Of a stretch of DNA of 8,910 nucleotides, positions 6,713 to 8,910 are shown piece by piece (within the stretch, counting starts at the first letter, position 1; the number at the start of each line of letters is the position of its first letter). The translations under genes were made by a program, and so were the position numbers. Below the pieces are notes generated by a model. It searched no databases, was not told the origin of the DNA, and saw only the letters and a program-made list of their open reading frames with translations. Source of the DNA: Gemmataceae bacterium. GTDB taxonomy: Bacteria; Planctomycetota; Planctomycetia; Gemmatales; Gemmataceae. The stretch spans positions 1 through 8,910 of the forward strand of contig JAOAAM010000280.1 in NCBI GenBank assembly GCA_026418875.1. Direction: 5' to 3'.

Positions 6713-6846
6713 AACTATGACGCGACGGGACTGGGTCGCTTGACTTTCGAGTCGCCCACGGCCGACCGGGTTAGCCCGTCGCTAATAATTCTCCGGGCAG
6801 TTGGCGGCGGGGTGTGTCCTACTCGCTTCGACACTGGGGTCGAACC
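6713..6846. promoter_or_regulatory. Divergent intergenic region between binding lipoprotein and FHA genes
   Basis: About 134 bp, or 176 if the lipoprotein starts at 6670. It contains an 8-bp inverted repeat, GCGACGGG (6722-6729) and CCCGTCGC (6775-6782), and an AT-rich island, TAATAAT (6783-6789), the only one here. TTGACT (6740-6745) resembles a -35 box but has no -10 partner at 16-18 bp. A small hairpin, TTCGAC/GTCGAA (6827-6844), covers the region just before the FHA start. Promoter positions cannot be fixed. Confidence 0.4.
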
Positions 6847-7497
6847 ATGAAGGTCAGTTTAATTGTCGCACAAGGTGTCCACAAAGGGAAAGTCATCCCC
6901 ATTCCGATCGCTCAGTTCGTGATTGGCCGGGAGGAAGGTTGCCAACTTCGGCCTTCGAGTCCGGCCATCAGCAAACGGCATTGTGCCCTGAACGTTCGCG
7001 GGGGCAAGGTGTTCGTCCAGGATTTCGACAGCACCAACGGCACGTTCGTCAATGACGCCAAAGTCAACGGGGAGATCGAGGTCAAGGACGGCGACACGAT
7101 TCGCGTCGGTCCGTTGGAATTCGTGCTAAAAGTCGAGAAACCGGCATCGGCGTCGCGTGTGCAGCCGAAACCTTCGGCGGAAATTCCTACCCCAGCTCCC
7201 AAAGAGGAGACACCGACGAAGGAGCAGAAATTGCCGGCCGCCGCTGCCGCCTCGTCCGAGCCGGACCCGGAGCAACTGGCGGCCATGCTCTTGAGCACCG
7301 ACGACGGACCCACGGCAGGAAGCTCGATCACGCCGGAGCAAATCCCCTCGGGCAGCACGGTCTTCGATATGTCCGCGTTGAACATGCCGGAAGCTGAGAA
7401 AAAGCCCGAGGCGAAGAAGCCGCCCCAACCCGAGGTGGATAATTCCAAGCGAGCCGCGGAGATCCTTCGGAAGTACATGCAACGGCCGCGGACCTGA
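6847..7497 (+). CDS. FHA-domain protein with long disordered C-terminal tail
   Basis: A 216-residue cytoplasmic protein. Residues about 1-95 form a forkhead-associated domain, which binds phosphothreonine peptides and so links to Ser/Thr kinase signalling. The diagnostic residues are present: Gly27-Arg28 in VIGRE, Ser42-x-x-His45 in ISKRH, and DSTNGTFVN at 61-69 with the binding Asn pair. Residues about 97-195 are a low-complexity Pro/Ala/Glu/Lys linker. The protein ends in a short amphipathic helix, KRAAEILRKYMQRPRT, that might be a partner-binding or anchoring element. The start at 6847 (MKVSLIVAQG) is preferred because the FHA fold begins there. An in-frame ATG at 6814 would add 11 residues lacking any resemblance. 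The ribosome site (GGGG) is weak. The mutY-type gene follows after 21 bp, which suggests an operon. No kinase is visible in the window, so the phosphopeptide partner is unknown. Confidence 0.88.
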   Translation: MKVSLIVAQGVHKGKVIPIPIAQFVIGREEGCQLRPSSPAISKRHCALNVRGGKVFVQDFDSTNGTFVNDAKVNGEIEVKDGDTIRVGPLEFVLKVEKPASASRVQPKPSAEIPTPAPKEETPTKEQKLPAAAAASSEPDPEQLAAMLLSTDDGPTAGSSITPEQIPSGSTVFDMSALNMPEAEKKPEAKKPPQPEVDNSKRAAEILRKYMQRPRT

Positions 7498-7518
7498 TCG
7501 ACAGGCGACCGGGAGCCG

Positions 7519-8619
7519 ATGTTGCTGGATCGATCTGCCATACGCCTACTACGCCGGCGACTTCTCGCTTGGTTCGACCGTTCCCGACGGGATTTGCCGT
7601 GGCGACGTGACCGCGATCCCTATCGGATCTGGGTCAGCGAGGTGATGTTGCAGCAAACGACCGTGCCGACCGTCGCCCGGCGGTTCGAGTCGTTTCTGGC
7701 GCGGTTCCCGACACTGGGTGATTTGGCCCGGGCCGAAGAGAGCGACGTCTTGCAGGCTTGGCAAGGTCTTGGCTACTACCGCCGAGCCAGGCACCTTCAT
7801 GCCGCGGCGAAAAAAATTCTTCGCGATCACGACGGCAAGTTCCCCGATCAACCCGGACCGTGCCGGGAGCTGCCTGGCATGGGGCCGTACCTCGTCAATG
7901 CCGTCTTGTCTCAAGCCTTCGAAAGGCGCTTGCCCATCCTCGAAGCGAACACGCAGCGACTTTACTGCCGCTTGCTCAACGAGGCCGGCGACCCGACGAC
8001 GGCGTCGGTTCGGCAACGATTGTTGGCGTTTGCGGAGTCGCTGTTGCCCGATCAACGCGTCGGCGACTTCAACCAAGCTCTAATGGAACTTGGGGCGCTG
8101 GTGTGCCTTCCTGGCACGCCCGACTGTTCCCGATGTCCCTTGGCCGACTTCTGCCAAGCACGTCGCGCGGGGACGCAGGCCGTCGTGCCTTTGACTCGTC
8201 GCCGCTCGCCAATCGAACGACGCGAGGAGATCGCGTTGGTCGTCTGGCGGAGGGATCGCGCATTGCTTCTCCAGCGGCCTGAGAACGGTCGTTGGCCGCT
8301 GCTGTGGGAATTCCCTCGTGCTTCCCGCTCCAGGGATGAGTCATCGGAAGAGACCGCCGTCCGGGCGGCGAAGCAGCTTGCCGGGATCGATGTCCGTCTC
8401 CGTCGGCGGCTGGGGATCGTGCGTTACTCCGTTCTCCGAGAACATGTCACGGTCGAATGTTGGGAGGCACAGTGGCGACGCGGCCAAGTTAGCCCGAGTT
8501 GGCACTTGTCCGGCCGATGGCTCCCGATCGCCGATTGGCCAGCTCTTCCGTGCAGTTCGCCACAACGCCGTCTGGCTCTTCTGGCATCTCAGGGTGGAAC
8601 TTGCCCCGCTGAAGAATGA
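7519..8619 (+). CDS. mutY: A/G-specific adenine DNA glycosylase (MutY family) with atypical active-site residue
   Basis: A 366-residue base-excision-repair enzyme of the HhH-GPD superfamily. MutY removes adenine mispaired with 8-oxoguanine. The N-terminal catalytic part has LPWRRDRDPYRIWVSEVMLQQT with catalytic Glu41, the GLGYYRRARHLH helix and the helix-hairpin-helix LPGMGPYLVNAVLS with Tyr124, as in Geobacillus MutY. The 4Fe-4S ligands are Cys196-x6-Cys203-x2-Cys206-x5-Cys212. The GPD-region residue that is Asp in E. coli (Asp138, LDGNV) is Glu142 here (LEANT). The C-terminal Nudix-like domain (about 235-355) has ALLLQRPENGRWPLLWEFP, but the FSH loop that reads 8-oxoguanine is replaced by YSVLREH. 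The length is close to bacterial MutY. The ATG is preceded by GGGAG only 3 nt away. The gene lies 21 bp after the FHA gene and is probably co-transcribed. The family is firm; specificity could differ from classical MutY. Confidence 0.9.
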   Translation: MLLDRSAIRLLRRRLLAWFDRSRRDLPWRRDRDPYRIWVSEVMLQQTTVPTVARRFESFLARFPTLGDLARAEESDVLQAWQGLGYYRRARHLHAAAKKILRDHDGKFPDQPGPCRELPGMGPYLVNAVLSQAFERRLPILEANTQRLYCRLLNEAGDPTTASVRQRLLAFAESLLPDQRVGDFNQALMELGALVCLPGTPDCSRCPLADFCQARRAGTQAVVPLTRRRSPIERREEIALVVWRRDRALLLQRPENGRWPLLWEFPRASRSRDESSEETAVRAAKQLAGIDVRLRRRLGIVRYSVLREHVTVECWEAQWRRGQVSPSWHLSGRWLPIADWPALPCSSPQRRLALLASQGGTCPAEE

Positions 8620-8636
8620 TCCGTGTCGGACGGCGA

Positions 8637-8642
8637 TATAAT
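8637..8642 (+). promoter_or_regulatory. Possible -10 box of the TlpA-like gene
   Basis: A perfect TATAAT lies 41 bp before the TlpA-like ATG, in the short gap after mutY. Its spacing fits a 35-nt leader. No good -35 hexamer lies 16-18 bp upstream; TTGCCC at 8601-8606 is too far. The gene could instead be read through from mutY. Confidence 0.4.
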
Positions 8643-8683
8643 GCCGAGAGCTTCGCTTGGCACCCCCACATGAGGATCGGCTG

Positions 8684-8910
8684 ATGTATCGCAAACTCTT
8701 CCCGTGGACCGGATTGATGCTTTTCCTGACCGGTTGCAGCACCGCTCCGGAGGGGACAAAACCCGCAGCCACCACGTCGGAAGCGAAGATCGGGGCGTAT
8801 GCCCCCGAGCTGGAGGGACAGGCCACGAATGGTGAGTCGATCAAGCTGAGCAATTATCGCGGGAAAGTCGTTCTGGTCGATTTTTGGGCAACTTGGTGTG
8901 GTCCGTGCGT
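8684..8910 (+). CDS. TlpA/ResA-like thioredoxin-fold lipoprotein, partial (3' end outside window)
   Basis: The first 75 codons of an exported thiol-disulfide protein. The signal [18 protein letters not shown] ends in a good lipobox with Cys18 as the lipid-modified residue. A short Thr/Pro/Ala-rich linker follows, then the start of an AhpC/TSA-redoxin domain: [39 protein letters not shown], whose Cys-Gly-Pro-Cys pair is the redox centre. TlpA/ResA-like proteins reduce or transfer disulfides on the outer face of the membrane, for example in cytochrome c maturation; planctomycetes carry many paralogues with unknown partners. The ATG is supported by AGGA (8673-8676), 7 nt upstream. The remainder, including the cis-Pro loop, lies beyond the window edge. 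Confidence 0.9.
   Translation, partial: MYRKLFPWTGLMLFLTGCSTAPEGTKPAATTSEAKIGAYAPELEGQATNGESIKLSNYRGKVVLVDFWATWCGPC

Overview
The window reads as a GC-rich chromosomal segment of a planctomycete, probably of the Gemmata/Pirellula type. Four things suggest this: a secreted protein resembling the planctomycete-restricted TIGR03009 family, an FHA protein with a Pro/Ala/Glu-rich tail, several lipoprotein and secreted-protein genes standing alone rather than in transporter operons, and a mix of clear and weak Shine-Dalgarno sites. The assignment rests on protein resemblance only. There is no rRNA, tRNA, CRISPR array, insertion sequence or phage gene.

Left part (1-2255, minus strand): a TolC-family outer-membrane efflux protein with an unusual repeat-containing N-terminal linker is followed by the start of rsmD, a 16S rRNA methyltransferase cut by the window edge. 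The two are probably co-transcribed. A 137-bp divergent gap (2256-2392) separates them from a plus-strand run.

Centre (2393-5032, plus strand): a HAD-family phosphatase with all catalytic motifs, a secreted TIGR03009-like protein, and a secreted two-repeat Spy/CpxP-like helical protein with a glycine-rich tail. The run ends at a strong intrinsic terminator (4993-5032). A 24-bp tandem duplication sits on the stop codon of the TIGR03009-like gene.

Right part: an orphan lipoprotein resembling ABC-transporter solute-binding proteins lies on the minus strand (5102-6670) and converges on the terminator. Divergent from it, an FHA-domain gene is followed after 21 bp by a mutY-type adenine DNA glycosylase. 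The window closes with the start of a TlpA/thioredoxin-like lipoprotein gene, with a TATAAT box upstream.

The genes do not form one obvious pathway: envelope proteins (efflux channel, binding lipoprotein, two secreted proteins, TlpA) are interleaved with housekeeping functions (RsmD, HAD, MutY). I see no clearly new multi-gene defence or biosynthetic system. The points most worth a second look are departures at key residues: MutY with Glu in place of the catalytic Asp and no recognisable FSH loop, and RsmD with SPPF in place of DPPF. The repeat-built regions are also of interest.
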